A stretch of DNA of 64,000 bases from Pseudomonas extremaustralis (GCF_900102035.1 NZ_LT629689.1:3394001-3458000); one strand, 5' to 3'; counted from the first letter of the stretch, positions 8,657 to 18,004 are shown. Made by a program: numbers and translations. The notes: generated by a model from the letters alone, not told the origin.

Positions 8657-9691
8657 ATGTCCAATTCCCTGTTCAGCCTGGGCTTCGGCGTCGGCACTCA
8701 GAACCGCCAAGGTGCTTGGCTGGAAGTGTTTTACGCCCAACCCTTGCTCAACCCATCGGCTGAAATCGTTGCGGCCATCGCGCCGATCCTCGGCTACAGC
8801 GAAGGCAACCAGGCGATCACGTTCACCGTCACCCAGGCCCTGCAACTGGCTGACGCGCTCAAGGGCGTCGATGCCGCCCAGGCCGCGCTGCTCAACCGCC
8901 TGGCTGAAAGCCACAACCCGTTGGTCGCCACCCTGCTGGCCGAAGACGCCGCGCTGACCTCCACCCCCGAGGCGTACCTCAAGCTGCACCTGCTGTCCCA
9001 TCGCCTGGTCAAGCCACACGGCCTGAGCCTGGCCGGCGTGTTCCCGCAACTGCCGAACGTGGCCTGGACCAGCCAGGGCGCGATCGACATCAATGAGTTG
9101 GCCGAACGTCAACTGGAAGCGCGCCTGCGTGGCGAGCTGCTGGAAGTGTTCTCGGTGGACAAGTTCCCGAAAATGACCGACTACGTGGTACCGACCGGCG
9201 TGCGTATCGCCGACGCCGCGCGTATCCGCCTCGGCGCCTACGTGGGCGAAGGCACCACCGTGATGCACGAAGGTTTCGTCAATTTCAACGCCGGCACCGA
9301 AGGTCCGGGCATGATCGAAGGCCGTGTCTCGGCGGGCGTGTTCGTCGGCAAGGGCTCGGACCTGGGCGGCGGTTGCTCCACCATGGGCACCCTGTCGGGC
9401 GGCGGCAACATCGTGATCAAGGTCGGCGAAGGCTGCCTGATCGGTGCCAACGCCGGTATCGGTATCCCGTTGGGCGACCGCAACACCGTGGAATCGGGCC
9501 TGTACGTGACCGCCGGGACCAAAGTGGCGCTGCTCGACGAGCGCAACCAACTGGTCAAAGTGGTCAAGGCCCGCGAGCTGGCCGGCCAGCCGGACCTGCT
9601 GTTCCGCCGCAATTCCGAGACCGGTGCCGTGGAGTGCAAAACCCACAAATCGGCCATCGAACTGAACGAAGCGCTGCACGCTCACAACTAA
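8657..9691 (+). CDS. dapD: 2,3,4,5-tetrahydropyridine-2,6-dicarboxylate N-succinyltransferase
   Basis: Transfers succinyl from succinyl-CoA to tetrahydrodipicolinate in lysine/peptidoglycan synthesis. The 344-residue length matches the longer Pseudomonas-type DapD rather than the 274-residue E. coli form. The C-terminal half is a left-handed beta-helix: TGVRIADAARIRLGAYVGEG, then EGRVSAGVFVGKGSDLGGG and NIVIKVGEGCLIGANAGIGIPLGD. An AGAGGTAAC ribosome binding site precedes the ATG. It is followed by csdA, and the other dap genes (dapC, dapE) lie in the same window but in separate transcription units. Confidence 0.96.
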   Translation: MSNSLFSLGFGVGTQNRQGAWLEVFYAQPLLNPSAEIVAAIAPILGYSEGNQAITFTVTQALQLADALKGVDAAQAALLNRLAESHNPLVATLLAEDAALTSTPEAYLKLHLLSHRLVKPHGLSLAGVFPQLPNVAWTSQGAIDINELAERQLEARLRGELLEVFSVDKFPKMTDYVVPTGVRIADAARIRLGAYVGEGTTVMHEGFVNFNAGTEGPGMIEGRVSAGVFVGKGSDLGGGCSTMGTLSGGGNIVIKVGEGCLIGANAGIGIPLGDRNTVESGLYVTAGTKVALLDERNQLVKVVKARELAGQPDLLFRRNSETGAVECKTHKSAIELNEALHAHN

Positions 9692-9758
9692 GCAGCCACT
9701 CGATGCCACTAGCGGGTCGCGCCTTCGGGCCGGCTCGCTTATACGAGTCTTGATCACC

Positions 9759-10964
9759 ATGCTTGTGCCCTCCCCCTGGCGCGCCGATTTTCCGGCCATC
9801 GCCACCCTGCAACGGCAAGACCAGACCTACCTGGACAACGCCGCCACCACGCAAAAACCTCAGGCCCTGCTGGACGCCATCAGCCATTACTACGCCAATG
9901 GCGCCGCCAATGTGCACCGTGCCCAGCATTTGCCGGGTGCCCATGCGACCCAGGCCTTCGAGGACAGTCGCAGCAAGGTTGCGCAGTGGTTGAATGCAGG
10001 CGACAGCGGGCAAGTCATCTTTACCCACGGCGCGACGTCTGCGCTGAACCTCTTGGCCTATGGCCTGGAGCACTTATTCAATGCGGGCGATGAGATTGTC
10101 ATCAGCGCCCTGGAACACCACGCCAACCTGCTGCCCTGGCAGCAACTGGCCAAACGTCGCGCACTGGAGCTGGTGGTATTGCCACTCGGCGACGACGGCG
10201 TGATCGACCTCGACGCCGCCGCCGCGCTGATCGGCCCGCGTACGCGGCTGCTGGCGGCGAGCCAACTGTCCAACGTCTTAGGCACCTGGCAACCGCTGGA
10301 CGCCTTGCTGGCACTGGCCAAGGCGCGTGGAGCCCTGACCGTGGTCGACGGCGCCCAAGGTATCGTCCATGGCCGTCATGACATGCAGGCCCTGGGCTGC
10401 GACTTTTATGTGTTCTCCAGCCACAAACTGTACGGCCCGGACGGCGTCGGCGTGCTGTTCGGCCGCAACGAAGCCTTGCATCACCTGCGCCACTGGCAGT
10501 TCGGCGGCGAGATGGTGCAACAGGCGGACTACCACAGTGCGAGCTTTCGCCCCGCGCCGCTGGGCTACGAAGCCGGCACGCCGCCGATCGCCGGCGTGAT
10601 CGGCCTGGGCGCCAGCCTGGATTACTTGAGTTCGCTGGATCAACAGGCGGTGTCTGCCCATGAAGCGGCGTTGCATGACTACCTGTTGCGCGGCTTGAAA
10701 GCCCGTAATGGCGTGCGTGTACTGGGGGCGCCGCAGGTGGCACTGGTCAGCTTTGTGGTGGACGGCGTGCACAACGCCGACCTCGCCCACCTGCTCACCG
10801 AACAAGGGATCGCGGTGCGCGCCGGCCATCATTGCGCGATGCCGCTGCTCAAGGCGCTGCACTTATCGGGGGCGATCCGCGTGTCACTGGCGCTGTACAA
10901 CGATTCCGATGACCTGGAGCGCTTCTTTGAAGCACTGGATCAGGCGCTGGATATGCTGCGATGA
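9759..10964 (+). CDS. csdA: Cysteine desulfurase, SufS/CsdA type
   Basis: PLP enzyme that takes sulfur from cysteine as an enzyme persulfide for Fe-S clusters or tRNA modification. From the ATG at 9759 it is 401 residues. Visible motifs: YLDNAATTQKP near the N-terminus, ALEHHANLLPWQ, DGAQGIVHG, the PLP-binding lysine K223 in SSHKLYGPDGVGVL, and the persulfide cysteine C359 in VRAGHHCAMPLL, the group II RxGHHCA form. The TTG at 9750 is a possible but less likely start. The stop overlaps the start of csdE by 4 bases, so the sulfur acceptor is made together with it. CsdA rather than SufS because there are no suf genes beside it. Confidence 0.92.
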   Translation: MLVPSPWRADFPAIATLQRQDQTYLDNAATTQKPQALLDAISHYYANGAANVHRAQHLPGAHATQAFEDSRSKVAQWLNAGDSGQVIFTHGATSALNLLAYGLEHLFNAGDEIVISALEHHANLLPWQQLAKRRALELVVLPLGDDGVIDLDAAAALIGPRTRLLAASQLSNVLGTWQPLDALLALAKARGALTVVDGAQGIVHGRHDMQALGCDFYVFSSHKLYGPDGVGVLFGRNEALHHLRHWQFGGEMVQQADYHSASFRPAPLGYEAGTPPIAGVIGLGASLDYLSSLDQQAVSAHEAALHDYLLRGLKARNGVRVLGAPQVALVSFVVDGVHNADLAHLLTEQGIAVRAGHHCAMPLLKALHLSGAIRVSLALYNDSDDLERFFEALDQALDMLR

Positions 10965-11374
10965 GCCTGCCGAAAGACGCCGTGGTCGCACTGCAAGCGT
11001 TTCAGTCGGTGGGCAGTTGGGAACAGCGGGCGCGCATGCTGATGCAATGGGGCGAACGCCTGCCGGCATTGGCCGATGAAGATAAGGTCGAGGCCAACCT
11101 GGTACACGGCTGCGAGAGCCTGGTGTGGTTGGTGGGGCGCTTGCAGGATGGGCATTGGCAGTTTGCCGCCAGCAGCGAGGCGCGGATGATCCGCGGGCTG
11201 GTGGCGTTGCTGCTGGCCCGGGTCAACGGACTGTCGGCTGCGGAACTGCAGGCGGTCGATTTGCCGGATTGGTTCAATCAACTCGGGCTGTCCCGCCAGT
11301 TGTCGCCCTCTCGTAGCAACGGCCTCAATGCCGTCCTGCAGCGCATGAGAGAACTGAGCCACACACAACACTGA
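10961..11374 (+). CDS. csdE: SufE/CsdE-family sulfur acceptor
   Basis: 137-residue protein that accepts persulfide sulfur from the cysteine desulfurase. The acceptor cysteine is C51 in the loop LVHGCESLVWL, and the flanking helices (NWxxR-like start SVGSWEQRARMLMQWGERLP; RMIRGLVALLLARVNGLSAAEL; DWFNQLGLSRQLSPSRSNGL) follow the SufE fold. Usually the loop reads V-x-GCQS; here it is GCES, a mild change next to the reactive cysteine. Overlaps csdA by ATGA, so translational coupling is expected. With the convergent tcdA it forms the known csdA-csdE-csdL association. Confidence 0.92.
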   Translation: MSLPKDAVVALQAFQSVGSWEQRARMLMQWGERLPALADEDKVEANLVHGCESLVWLVGRLQDGHWQFAASSEARMIRGLVALLLARVNGLSAAELQAVDLPDWFNQLGLSRQLSPSRSNGLNAVLQRMRELSHTQH

Positions 11375-11440
11375 TGTGGGGGTGTGACAGTCAACCAAGA
11401 CAGTGACTGACACTCAGGCAATCGGGAGCAAGCCCCCACA
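11375..11440. repeat. REPIN-like element between csdE and tcdA
   Basis: TGTGGGGG (11375-11382) and CCCCCACA (11433-11440) close a 66-base element whose right half reads GGGGGCTTGCTCCCG on the minus strand, the core of a common Pseudomonas REP palindrome. It lies between convergent genes csdE and tcdA, a favoured location, and may also end transcription from both sides. Confidence 0.7.
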
Positions 11441-11466
11441 GGTTGTACTGCCTACGAATCTGGAAT

Positions 11467-12276
11467 TCAGCTGGGCTTGACCCGCTCGGACGGCCGGCGC
11501 ACCCCGGCCACGATCTTGTCCACCGCCTTGGTCGCCGCCACCATGCCGAAGGTGGCCGTCACCATCATCACCGCGCCAAACCCGCCGGCGCAGTCCAGCT
11601 TCACGCCATCCCCGACAAAACTCTTCTGCAAGCAGATGCTGCCGTCCGGCTTGGGATAGCGCAGTTGCTCGGTGGAAAACACGCACGGCACGCTGTAATG
11701 GCGGGTCACGGTGCGGGAGAAGCCGTAGTCGCGGCGCAGGGTGGAGCGTACTTTCGAGGCCAGGGGATCGTTGAAAGTGCGGTTCAGGTCACACACCTGG
11801 ATCAGCGTCGGGTCGATCTGCCCGCCAGCGCCGCCGGTGGTGATGATCTGGATCTTGCGGCGTTTGCACCACGCGATCAGCGCGGCCTTGGCGTTGACCG
11901 CGTCGATGCAGTCGATCACGCAATCGATGTTCGGCGTGATGTATTCGGCCATGGTGTCGCGGGTGACGAAATCCGCCACCGCATGCACCGTGCAATCCGG
12001 GTTGATGCCGCGCAGGCGCTCAGCCATCACCTCGACCTTGGGCCTGCCCACCGTGCTGTCCAGGGCGTGCAACTGCCGGTTGCTGTTGCTCACGCAGACA
12101 TCGTCGAGGTCAAACAGCGAAATCTCGCCTACGCCGCAACGGGCGATGGCTTCCGCCGCCCAGGAGCCGACTCCGCCGACGCCGACGATCGCCACATGGG
12201 CCGCTTTCAAGCGCTCCAGGCCTTCAATGCCATACAAGCGGGCGACGCCTGCAAACCGCGGATCTTCTGCACTCAT
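11467..12276 (-). CDS. tcdA: tRNA threonylcarbamoyladenosine dehydratase
   Basis: E1/ThiF-fold enzyme that, with ATP, dehydrates t6A37 of tRNA to the cyclic ct6A form. 269 residues from the ATG at 12274-12276; this start is preferred to the ATG 6 bases upstream since GGGG then lies at a workable spacing. The nucleotide-binding segment is VAIVGVGGVGSWAAEAIARCG (about 28-48), followed by DLDDVCVSNSNRQLHAL and the CVIDCIDAVNAKAALI strand. C-terminal LDCAGGFGAVMMVTATFGM is a membrane-like helix seen in the family. It converges on csdE, whose desulfurase partner supplies sulfur flow to this enzyme in E. coli (CsdL). Confidence 0.94.
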   Translation of the reverse strand: MSAEDPRFAGVARLYGIEGLERLKAAHVAIVGVGGVGSWAAEAIARCGVGEISLFDLDDVCVSNSNRQLHALDSTVGRPKVEVMAERLRGINPDCTVHAVADFVTRDTMAEYITPNIDCVIDCIDAVNAKAALIAWCKRRKIQIITTGGAGGQIDPTLIQVCDLNRTFNDPLASKVRSTLRRDYGFSRTVTRHYSVPCVFSTEQLRYPKPDGSICLQKSFVGDGVKLDCAGGFGAVMMVTATFGMVAATKAVDKIVAGVRRPSERVKPS

Positions 12277-12494
12277 GACCATTACCCCAAAAACCGGCGC
12301 GCATTATAGGGCTTTGCTGCGACAAGTTCGAAACTTCAGGTTACAAGTAAAGAACTTAGGCGAACATTCGCGGACTAACGTCCGGCTTTTCTCTGTCTGC
12401 TATACGCTCAGTGAAAGGCCGGTGTAGGATGCGCGCCGTTCGACGTAAGCCGACACCTCTTTCCGTTCCACACCTTTTGGAACCCGATATAACC

Positions 12495-15086
12495 ATGGCA
12501 TCGCGTAAATTTGGACTCAACCTGGTGGTGGTGCTGGCAATTGCCGCGCTGTTCACCGGTTTCTGGGCGCTGATCAACCGCCCGGTCACTGCCCCCAACT
12601 GGCCTGAGCAGATCTCCGGTTTTTCTTACTCGCCGTTTCAGCAAGGCCAGTACCCGCAGAAAGACCAGTACCCGACCGACGACCAGATGCGCCAGGACCT
12701 GGCGATCATGAGCAAGCTGACGGACAACATCCGTACCTACTCGGTCGACGGCACCCTTGGGGATATCCCCAAGCTGGCCGAAGAATTCGGCCTGCGGGTG
12801 ACCCTGGGGATCTGGATCAGCCCGGACCTGGAACGCAACGAGCGTGAAATCCAGCGCGCCATCGAAATCGCCAACAGTTCGCGCAGCGTCGTGCGCGTGG
12901 TGGTGGGTAACGAAGCGCTGTTCCGTGAAGAGATCACCCCTGAAGCGCTGATCGTGCTGCTGGACCGGGTGCGCGCCGCGGTGAAAGTACCGGTGACCAC
13001 CTCCGAGCAATGGCACATCTGGGAACACAATCCGCAGTTGGCCAAGCACGTCGACCTGATCGCCGCGCACATCCTGCCGTACTGGGAGCACATTCCGGTG
13101 GACCAGGCGGGCCAATTCGTACTCGACCGCGCGCGGGATCTGAAGAAAACCTTCCCGAAAAAGCCGCTGCTGCTGTCGGAAGTCGGCTGGCCGAGCAACG
13201 GGCGCATGCGCGGTGGTGCTGACGCGTCGCCGGCCGACCAGGCGATTTACCTGCGCACCCTGGTCAACAAGCTCAACCGCCAAGGCTACAACTACTTCGT
13301 GATCGAGGCCTTCGACCAGCCGTGGAAAGCCAGCGATGAAGGTTCGGTCGGCGCCTATTGGGGTGTGTTCAACGCCGCGCGCCAACAGAAATTCAACTTT
13401 GAAGGCCCAGTAGTGGCGATCCCGCAATGGCGGGTGCTGGCCATCGGTTCGGTGGTGCTTGCGCTGCTGTCCCTGACGCTGCTGATGATCGACGGCTCGG
13501 CCCTGCGCCAACGTGGCCGGACCTTCCTGACCTTTATCGCGTTCCTGTGCGGTTCGGTGCTGGTGTGGATCGGCTACGACTACAGCCAGCAATACAGCAC
13601 CTGGTTCAGTCTGACCGTCGGTTTCCTCTTGGCACTCGGCGCCCTGGGCGTGTTTATCGTGTTGCTGACCGAGGCCCACGAACTGGCGGAAGCGGTATGG
13701 ACCCACAAGCGTCGGCGTGAATTCCTGCCTGTGGTGGGGGATTCGGACTACCGCCCGAAAGTATCGATCCACGTGCCGTGCTACAACGAGCCGCCGGAAA
13801 TGGTCAAACAGACCCTCGACGCCCTGGCCGCCCTCGATTACCCGGACTACGAAGTCCTGATCATCGACAACAACACCAAGGACCCGGCGGTATGGGAACC
13901 GGTGCGCGATTACTGCGCCACCCTCGGCCCGCGCTTCAAGTTCTTCCACGTTGCGCCCCTGGCCGGTTTCAAGGGCGGTGCGCTGAACTACCTGATCCCG
14001 CACACCGCCAAGGATGCCGAGGTGATCGCCGTGATCGACTCGGACTACTGCGTGTCGCCGAACTGGCTCAAGCACATGGTGCCGCACTTCGCCGACCCGA
14101 AAATCGCCGTGGTGCAATCGCCACAGGATTACCGCGACCAGAACGAAAGCACCTTCAAGAAGCTCTGCTACGCCGAATACAAAGGCTTCTTCCATATCGG
14201 CATGGTCACCCGCAACGACCGTGACGCGATCATCCAGCACGGCACCATGACCATGACCCGGCGTTCGGTGCTCGAGGAACTGGGCTGGGCCGACTGGTGT
14301 ATCTGTGAAGACGCCGAATTGGGCCTGCGGATATTCGAGAAAGGTCTGTCAGCGGCGTATTACCACGACAGCTACGGCAAGGGGCTGATGCCGGACACCT
14401 TCATCGACTTCAAGAAACAGCGTTTCCGCTGGGCCTATGGCGCGATCCAGATCATCAAGCGTCATACCGCCAGCCTGTTGCGCGGCAAGGACACCGAGCT
14501 GACCCGTGGCCAGCGCTACCACTTCCTCGCGGGCTGGTTGCCGTGGGTGGCCGATGGCATGAACATCTTCTTCACCGTCGGCGCGCTGTTGTGGTCGGCG
14601 GCGATGATCATCGTGCCGACCCGGGTCGACCCGCCGCTGCTGATCTTCGCGATCCCGCCCCTGGCGTTGTTCGTGTTCAAGGTGGGCAAGATCATCTTCC
14701 TGTACCGCCGCGCCGTAGGCGTGAACCTCAAGGACGCATTCTGCGCGGCCCTGGCCGGATTGGCGTTGTCCCACACCATCGCCAAAGCGGTGCTGTATGG
14801 CTTCTTCACCACCAGCATTCCGTTCTTTCGGACGCCGAAGAACGCGGATAACCACGGCTTCTGGGTGGCGATTTCCGAAGCCCGCGAAGAAATGTTCATC
14901 ATGCTGCTGTTGTGGGGCGCCGCGCTGGGGATCTACCTGGTGCAGGGTCTGCCGAGCAATGACATGCGCTTCTGGGTGGTAATGCTGCTGGTGCAATCGC
15001 TGCCGTATGTGGCGGCGTTGATCATGGCGTTCCTGTCGTCGCTGCCGAAACCGGCGCCGAAGGCCGAGCCGGCCACCGCGCTGTAA
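12495..15086 (+). CDS. ndvB: Membrane beta-glucan synthase: GH17 transglycosylase domain fused to GT2 (NdvB-like)
   Basis: Predicted to make and remodel beta-1,3-linked (cyclic or branched) periplasmic glucan. From the preferred ATG at 12495 the protein is 863 residues. An N-terminal anchor (about 8-26) leads to a periplasmic GH17 domain with both catalytic glutamates in classic context: E140 in VVVGNEALF and E229 in LLLSEVGWPSNG. Three membrane segments follow (about 315-420), then a GT2 domain: VSIHVPCYNEPPEMV, the DSD in VIDSDYCVSPNW, the ED pair in CICEDAELGL, and QRFRW, marks of a processive glycosyltransferase. At least four more membrane segments close it. P. aeruginosa ndvB, linked to biofilm tolerance, has the same architecture. 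The frame is open up to an ATG at 12429 but the added residues are not signal-like. opgD in the same window serves another periplasmic glucan. Confidence 0.86.
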   Translation: MASRKFGLNLVVVLAIAALFTGFWALINRPVTAPNWPEQISGFSYSPFQQGQYPQKDQYPTDDQMRQDLAIMSKLTDNIRTYSVDGTLGDIPKLAEEFGLRVTLGIWISPDLERNEREIQRAIEIANSSRSVVRVVVGNEALFREEITPEALIVLLDRVRAAVKVPVTTSEQWHIWEHNPQLAKHVDLIAAHILPYWEHIPVDQAGQFVLDRARDLKKTFPKKPLLLSEVGWPSNGRMRGGADASPADQAIYLRTLVNKLNRQGYNYFVIEAFDQPWKASDEGSVGAYWGVFNAARQQKFNFEGPVVAIPQWRVLAIGSVVLALLSLTLLMIDGSALRQRGRTFLTFIAFLCGSVLVWIGYDYSQQYSTWFSLTVGFLLALGALGVFIVLLTEAHELAEAVWTHKRRREFLPVVGDSDYRPKVSIHVPCYNEPPEMVKQTLDALAALDYPDYEVLIIDNNTKDPAVWEPVRDYCATLGPRFKFFHVAPLAGFKGGALNYLIPHTAKDAEVIAVIDSDYCVSPNWLKHMVPHFADPKIAVVQSPQDYRDQNESTFKKLCYAEYKGFFHIGMVTRNDRDAIIQHGTMTMTRRSVLEELGWADWCICEDAELGLRIFEKGLSAAYYHDSYGKGLMPDTFIDFKKQRFRWAYGAIQIIKRHTASLLRGKDTELTRGQRYHFLAGWLPWVADGMNIFFTVGALLWSAAMIIVPTRVDPPLLIFAIPPLALFVFKVGKIIFLYRRAVGVNLKDAFCAALAGLALSHTIAKAVLYGFFTTSIPFFRTPKNADNHGFWVAISEAREEMFIMLLLWGAALGIYLVQGLPSNDMRFWVVMLLVQSLPYVAALIMAFLSSLPKPAPKAEPATAL

Positions 15087-15104
15087 AAACTTGCGCAATG
15101 CACT

Positions 15105-15130
15105 AAACGGCGGCCTCTGGTCGCCGTTTT
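15105..15130 (+). terminator. Rho-independent terminator after ndvB
   Basis: AAACGGCG and CGCCGTTT form a perfect 8-base stem with a short loop (GCCTCTGGT) followed by TGCT; it starts 18 bases after the ndvB stop. Confidence 0.75.
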
Positions 15131-15173
15131 GCTATAAGATAACGGCCCTTTTGCACACCTTGCACCCAACGAC

Positions 15174-15273
15174 TGTAGGAGCGAGCGTGCTTGCGAAAAT
15201 CGTCAACGATCACGCGGGCATCCTGAATGAACGCGGTGCTTTTGCGTTTTTCGCGAGCAAGCTCGCTCCTACG
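15174..15273. repeat. REPIN: two inverted REP copies upstream of dapE
   Basis: TGTAGGAGCGAGCGTGCTTGCG at the left end is mirrored by CGCGAGCAAGCTCGCTCCTAC at the right end, with about 55 bases between. This is the doublet arrangement of mobile REP sequences (REPIN). It lies between the ndvB terminator and the dapE start, only about 40 bases from the latter, so it probably sits inside or beside the dapE promoter region. Confidence 0.85.
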
Positions 15274-15314
15274 GTCAATTGGAACGTCGCCGCCTTGATT
15301 TTCGGAGTTTTCCC

Positions 15315-16466
15315 ATGACGGCCCATGCCGACCTTTCGCCGACCCTTCAACTTGCCATCGACCTGATCCGTCGCCCTTCGGTGACGCCGATTGACGCCGA
15401 TTGCCAGAAGCTGATGATGCAGCGCCTGGGCGACGCCGGTTTTGCCCTGGAGCCGATGCGTATCGAAAACGTCGACAACTTCTGGGCCACCCATGGCAAG
15501 CACGCCGGCCCGGTGCTGTGTTTTGCCGGCCACACCGACGTGGTCCCGACCGGCCCGGTGCAGGCTTGGCAGAACGACCCGTTCGATGCCCTCATCGACG
15601 AAAACGGCATGCTCTGCGGGCGTGGCGCGGCGGATATGAAAGGCAGCCTGGCCGCAATGCTGGTGGCGTCGGAGCGCTTTGTCGCCGACTACCCGGACCA
15701 CAAGGGTTCGATCGCATTCCTGATCACCAGCGATGAAGAAGGCCCGGCCCACCATGGCACCAAGGCGGTCATCGAACGCTTGGCCGCGCGCAAGGAACGC
15801 CTGGACTGGTGCATCGTCGGCGAACCGTCGAGCACGACCCTGGTGGGCGACGTGGTCAAGAACGGCCGTCGCGGTTCCCTCGGCGCCACCCTGACCGTGC
15901 GCGGTGTACAGGGCCACGTGGCCTACCCGCATCTGGCGAAGAACCCGATCCACCTGGCCGCTCCGGCCCTGGCCGAATTGGCCGCCGAGCATTGGGACGA
16001 TGGCAACACCTTCTTCCCGCCGACCAGCTTCCAGATCTCCAACCTCAATGCCGGCACCGGTGCGACCAACGTGATCCCCGGCGACCTGACGGCCGTGTTC
16101 AACTTCCGTTTCTCCACCGAATCCACCGTCGAAGGCCTGCAACAGCGCGTCGCCGCGATCCTCGACAAGCACGGCCTGGACTGGCACGTAGACTGGGCAC
16201 TGTCGGGCCTGCCGTTCCTCACCGAACCCGGCGCCTTGCTCGATGCGGTCTCGGCCAGCATCAAGGCGGTCACCGGGCGCGAGACCCAGGCGTCCACCAG
16301 TGGCGGCACCTCCGACGGGCGCTTCATTGCGACCCTCGGCACCCAGGTGGTCGAGTTGGGCCCGGTCAACGCGACGATTCACCAGGTCAACGAACGCATC
16401 CTGGCCAGCGACCTCGATGTGCTGACCGACATTTACTACCAAACCCTGATCAAGTTGCTCGCCTGA
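15315..16466 (+). CDS. dapE: Succinyl-diaminopimelate desuccinylase
   Basis: Dinuclear zinc hydrolase that releases LL-diaminopimelate from its N-succinyl form. 383 residues from the ATG at 15315, preceded by CGGAG. Metal and catalytic residues are visible: H73 and D75 in [11 protein letters not shown]107 in GRGAADMKG, the catalytic base E141 and ligand E142 in TSDEEGPA, then GEPSST and the C-terminal [11 protein letters not shown] that marks DapE. A start at 15279 (non-ATG) would add 12 residues with no ribosome binding site. The last base of its TGA is the first base of the rlmA ATG. Confidence 0.96.
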   Translation: MTAHADLSPTLQLAIDLIRRPSVTPIDADCQKLMMQRLGDAGFALEPMRIENVDNFWATHGKHAGPVLCFAGHTDVVPTGPVQAWQNDPFDALIDENGMLCGRGAADMKGSLAAMLVASERFVADYPDHKGSIAFLITSDEEGPAHHGTKAVIERLAARKERLDWCIVGEPSSTTLVGDVVKNGRRGSLGATLTVRGVQGHVAYPHLAKNPIHLAAPALAELAAEHWDDGNTFFPPTSFQISNLNAGTGATNVIPGDLTAVFNFRFSTESTVEGLQQRVAAILDKHGLDWHVDWALSGLPFLTEPGALLDAVSASIKAVTGRETQASTSGGTSDGRFIATLGTQVVELGPVNATIHQVNERILASDLDVLTDIYYQTLIKLLA

Positions 16467-17275
16467 TGCTCGCCTGCCCCCTTTGCAGCGCACCGCTCCA
16501 CGCGGTGGACAATGGCGTGGCCTGCCCGGTCGGGCACCGTTTCGACCGCGCGCGCCAGGGTTACCTGAACCTGTTGCCGGTGCAGCACAAAAACAGCCGC
16601 GACCCAGGCGATAACCTGGCGATGGTCGAGGCGCGCCGCGACTTCCTCAACGCCGGCCACTACGCGCCGGTGGCCAAGCGCCTGGCGGAATTGGCGGCCG
16701 AACGTGCGCCGCAGCGCTGGGTGGACATCGGCTGTGGCGAGGGTTACTACACCGCGCAGATCGCCGAGGCCCTGCCCCACGCCGACGGCTATGCCCTGGA
16801 TATTTCCAAGGAAGCGGTCAAGCGTGCGTGCAAGCGCAACCCGGCGCTGACCTGGTTGATCGCCAGCATGGCCCGCATACCGTTGGCCGATGCCAGCTGT
16901 CAGTTCCTTGCCAGCGTATTCAGCCCGTTGGACTGGCAAGAAGCCAAGCGCCTACTAAGCCCCGGCGGCGGCTTGATGAAGGTCGGCCCCACCAGCGGCC
17001 ACCTGATGGAACTGCGCGAGCGTTTATACGATGAAGTGCGCGAGTACACCGACGACAAGCACCTGGCCCTGGTGCCGGACGGCATGAGCCTTGCGCACAG
17101 CGAGACCCTAGCGTTCACCCTGAGCCTGGCCGAACCCCGGGACCGCGCCAACCTGCTGGCCATGACGCCCCACGGCTGGCGCGCCAGTGCCGAGCGCCGC
17201 GCCGACGTAATCGAGGCCGCCGAGCCGCTGCAGGTCACTGTGTCGATGCGCTACGATTATTTCGTGCTTCAATAA
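16466..17275 (+). CDS. rlmA: 23S rRNA (guanine-N1)-methyltransferase, RlmA/RrmA family
   Basis: Methylates G745 (E. coli numbering) of 23S rRNA using SAM. 269 residues beginning [20 protein letters not shown], in which C4, C7, C20 and H24 form the family zinc finger, followed by the ARQGYLNLLPVQHKNSRDPGD segment typical of RlmA. The SAM site is RWVDIGCGEGYYT near 90 and YALDISKEAVKRA. Its ATG overlaps the dapE stop by one base (TGATG), so it is translated by coupling with dapE. Confidence 0.93.
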   Translation: MLACPLCSAPLHAVDNGVACPVGHRFDRARQGYLNLLPVQHKNSRDPGDNLAMVEARRDFLNAGHYAPVAKRLAELAAERAPQRWVDIGCGEGYYTAQIAEALPHADGYALDISKEAVKRACKRNPALTWLIASMARIPLADASCQFLASVFSPLDWQEAKRLLSPGGGLMKVGPTSGHLMELRERLYDEVREYTDDKHLALVPDGMSLAHSETLAFTLSLAEPRDRANLLAMTPHGWRASAERRADVIEAAEPLQVTVSMRYDYFVLQ

Positions 17276-17346
17276 CCGACTTTTCGGGCACTACGCCCAC
17301 CTGACATCCGCGAATGGATTTTCGAATCCCGCAACGAGGAACATCC

Positions 17347-17724
17347 ATGCGCCAACCTGATATCGAGATTTACCTGAAGGACGCCGACGTCGACTACAAG
17401 GCCATCGCCGCGTGGCTCGGCGCCGCGCTGGGTCCGTGCACCGACTGGGTCCAGAAGGGCCAGACCTACAAGTGCAAGGCCGGCAATGTGCCCGTCACCT
17501 GGCTGCCGAAAGCGGTAGGCAAGTGGAACAGCCTGTATCTGGAAAGTGACCAGACGCCGTGGGAAGACGACATCGCCTGCGCCCGCGCTGCGTTTGCCGC
17601 GCTGAATGTCGAAGTGCGCTGCGCGCCAGGGAGCTGGATCGAGGAAGAAGGCGAGGAAAACGCCGACACCTGGATTCGCATCAGCGCCGATGGCGAAGAA
17701 CAGATCACCTGGAAAACCGCCTGA
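17347..17724 (+). CDS. Conserved hypothetical protein
   Basis: 125-residue soluble protein, acidic at its C-terminus (IEEEGEENADTW). The start at 17347 follows CGAGGAA; an upstream in-frame ATG at 17314 adds 11 residues. I do not recognise a named domain. The opening MRQPDIEIYLKDADVDYKAIAAWL and the patterned TDWVQKGQTYKCKAGNVPVTW suggest a compact alpha/beta protein; no signal peptide, membrane segment or metal motif is seen. It follows rlmA by 71 bases and is followed by a REP element, then the convergent cold-shock gene. Confidence 0.8.
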   Translation: MRQPDIEIYLKDADVDYKAIAAWLGAALGPCTDWVQKGQTYKCKAGNVPVTWLPKAVGKWNSLYLESDQTPWEDDIACARAAFAALNVEVRCAPGSWIEEEGEENADTWIRISADGEEQITWKTA

Positions 17725-17748
17725 TCCGAATGGGTGACCCCGATCAAA

Positions 17749-17779
17749 ATGTGGGAGGAGGCTTGCTCCCTCCCACATT
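17749..17779. repeat. REP palindrome between hypothetical gene and cold-shock gene
   Basis: ATGTGGGAGGAGGCTTGCTC with CCTCCCACAT directly following forms an almost perfect hairpin. It sits between convergent stop codons and could double as a bidirectional terminator. Confidence 0.8.
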
Positions 17780-17794
17780 GATTCAGCGGTGGTC

Positions 17795-18004
17795 TCAGAG
17801 GCCCACCACATCCTCTGCCTGCAAGCCCTTCTCGCCGCTCACCACGGCGTATTCCACCTGCTGGCCCTCGGCCAGGGAACGATGGCCTTCACCGCGAATG
17901 GCACGGTAGTGCACAAACACATCCTTGCCGTCTTCACGCTGGATAAAGCCGTAGCCCTTGGCGTCGTTGAACCACTTCACACTACCGGTTTCGCGCGTTG
18001 CCAT
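17795..18004 (-). CDS. Cold-shock domain protein (CspA family)
   Basis: 69-residue single-stranded nucleic-acid-binding protein. RNP1 is KGYGFIQ and RNP2 is DVFVHY, with the family N-terminus [11 protein letters not shown]. The [19 protein letters not shown] loop and QAEDV end are normal for CspA/CspD-type proteins. GGGAG precedes the ATG by 7 bases. A promoter on the minus strand is visible about 55 bases upstream, in the region shared with the divergent plsB. Which paralogue (cold-induced or constitutive) cannot be told from sequence. Confidence 0.95.
   Translation of the reverse strand: MATRETGSVKWFNDAKGYGFIQREDGKDVFVHYRAIRGEGHRSLAEGQQVEYAVVSGEKGLQAEDVVGL

Noticed and set aside
12408..14240. 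Long minus-strand open frame (610 codons) opposite ndvB
   Set aside because: Composition-driven shadow of a GC-rich gene; translation lacks any family motif and ndvB has intact GH17 and GT2 motifs in the other frame.
15809..16465. N-terminal extension of the rlmA frame inside dapE
   Set aside because: Out-of-frame shadow of dapE; the zinc-finger start at 16466 is the proper beginning.
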